DNA of 64,000 nucleotides, from the NCBI RefSeq assembly GCF_022842145.1, contig NZ_JALHQD010000011.1:62001-126000 (forward strand). Reading direction: 5' to 3'. Position 1 is the first letter of the stretch. Each line of letters begins with the position of its first letter. Origin of the DNA: Tabrizicola sp. (GTDB lineage Bacteria > Pseudomonadota > Alphaproteobacteria > Rhodobacterales > Rhodobacteraceae). The notes beneath the pieces are model-generated. The model was not told the DNA's origin and did not search any database. It saw only the letters and a program-made list of their open reading frames with translations. The translations under genes were made by a program, and so were the position numbers. This document shows, piece after piece, positions 63,364-64,000 of the stretch.

Positions 63364-64000
63364 CCGCAACCCCCCGCACCGAGGCGCCGCGCGCCCCCGG
63401 TGCAGGGGCAAGAACCGGCCGCCGCCGTTCCCGAACGGCGGCGCGCCAGATGGCCGGGCTCTGGTTTGTCCTGCCTGCGCTTGTCGTCTACTTCATGTTC
63501 TTCGGCCTGCCGTTCCTGGCCACGATCGGGCTGTCCTTTACCGACTGGAACGGCCTTGGCTGGCCCGATTTCACCGGCATCGCCAACTATGCCCGGCTGG
63601 CAGTCGACGGAGCCATGTGGTCGGCGCTGGCCAACAACCTGATCTGGGTCGTGCTTGGCACCGTCGTGCCCGTGGTGGTGGGATTGATCCTGGCGGTCAT
63701 GCTCTGGTCGGACGCCCGCGGGTCGGTTGCCTACCGGACGATCTTCTTCCTGCCCGTGATCCTGTCGCCCGTCGTGATCGGCGTCATCTGGGGGTGGATC
63801 TACAACCCGCTCTTCGGGCTTCTGAACACCGGCCTGCGCGAGATCGGCCTTGGTCGCTGGGCGACGGGGTGGCTTGGGGAATCCGAAACCGCGCTGTACG
63901 CGGTCCTCCTTACCGCGATCTGGTCATACTTCGGGTTCTGCATCGTCGTCCTCTTTGCCGGTCTGCAGAAGGTGAACCCCGAACTCGTCGAAGCTGCCCG
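63360..64000 (+). CDS. Sugar ABC transporter permease (cut by window end)
   Basis: The first 213 codons of a MalF-type permease. It starts ATGA-coupled to the binding-protein gene, has a basic N-terminus, and the first helices begin MAGLWFVLPALVVYFMFFG. The EAA loop begins at VNPELVEAAR, at the window edge. Confidence 0.9.
   Translation, partial: MTATPRTEAPRAPGAGARTGRRRSRTAARQMAGLWFVLPALVVYFMFFGLPFLATIGLSFTDWNGLGWPDFTGIANYARLAVDGAMWSALANNLIWVVLGTVVPVVVGLILAVMLWSDARGSVAYRTIFFLPVILSPVVIGVIWGWIYNPLFGLLNTGLREIGLGRWATGWLGESETALYAVLLTAIWSYFGFCIVVLFAGLQKVNPELVEAA

Noticed and set aside
1-64000. tRNA and rRNA genes
   Set aside because: I looked for T-loop patterns such as GGTTCGAATCC with matching acceptor stems and found no complete tRNA or rRNA gene.

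Overview
The window looks like chromosomal DNA of a Rhodobacterales-type alphaproteobacterium (Rhodobacter/Paracoccus relatives). The evidence is high GC content, a soxB-soxD-soxA sarcosine oxidase operon, a GAAC-N7-GAAC alphaproteobacterial LexA box, a nirK-nirV/paz/nnrS/norCBQD denitrification block with TTG-N8-CAA boxes, and a smoEFGK-smoS-mtlK polyol locus like that of Rhodobacter sphaeroides.

Layout. 1-1810: sarcosine oxidase operon (minus strand, cut by the window edge). 2199-12584: housekeeping genes: smc, a C-terminally short dnaE2 under a LexA box, mnmH/selU, a DUF1287 protein, a fasciclin protein and argE. 12696-14310: two tandem related secreted proteins of unknown function. 14365-16167: adenine deaminase. 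16526-24618: a RiPP-type cluster. One arm (plus) encodes a precursor with a nitrile-hydratase-like leader and a cysteine-free core of 22-residue Arg-Arg repeats, followed by a large double-cyclase/ATPase/TPR protein. The other arm (minus) is a coupled ycaO-tfuA-methyltransferase operon. The two arms overlap tail to tail by 29 bp. 25207-35428: one minus-strand operon for uptake and hydrolysis of amide or peptide compounds (GntR regulator, amidase, SBP, two permeases, fused double ATPase, two M20 peptidases). 35939-36541: a DUF1989 protein. 36542-38927: a gene graveyard holding remains of a haem-type ABC transporter and of a serine recombinase. 38928-48738: denitrification genes (nirK, nirV, pseudoazurin, an Nnr-type regulator, nnrS, a DUF1858 protein, norCBQD and two small membrane proteins). 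49116-60510: polyol catabolism (GatZ/KbaZ-like protein plus sugar kinase, LacI regulator, smoEFGK, smoS, mtlK, a SnoaL-like protein, zinc dehydrogenase). 60918-64000: a second LacI-regulated sugar ABC transporter, cut by the window end.

How the genes work together. The denitrification genes reduce nitrite to NO and NO to N2O. Three near-palindromic TTG-N8-CAA boxes sit about 65-70 nt upstream of nirK, pseudoazurin, norC and the DUF1858-nnrS pair, so one Nnr-type regulator probably controls all of them. In the polyol region an 18-bp motif occurs twice in inverted orientation on either side of the lacI gene, which fits one LacI protein controlling both the kinase/aldolase arm and the smo arm.

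The most unusual item is the RiPP cluster. YcaO with a TfuA partner, no cysteine in the precursor and a repeated ARR motif together suggest thioamide-type backbone modification of a multi-copy core. From memory the closest conceptual parallel is thiovarsolin (repeated APR core, YcaO-TfuA) of Streptomyces. All functional statements come from reading the sequence; no database search was run.
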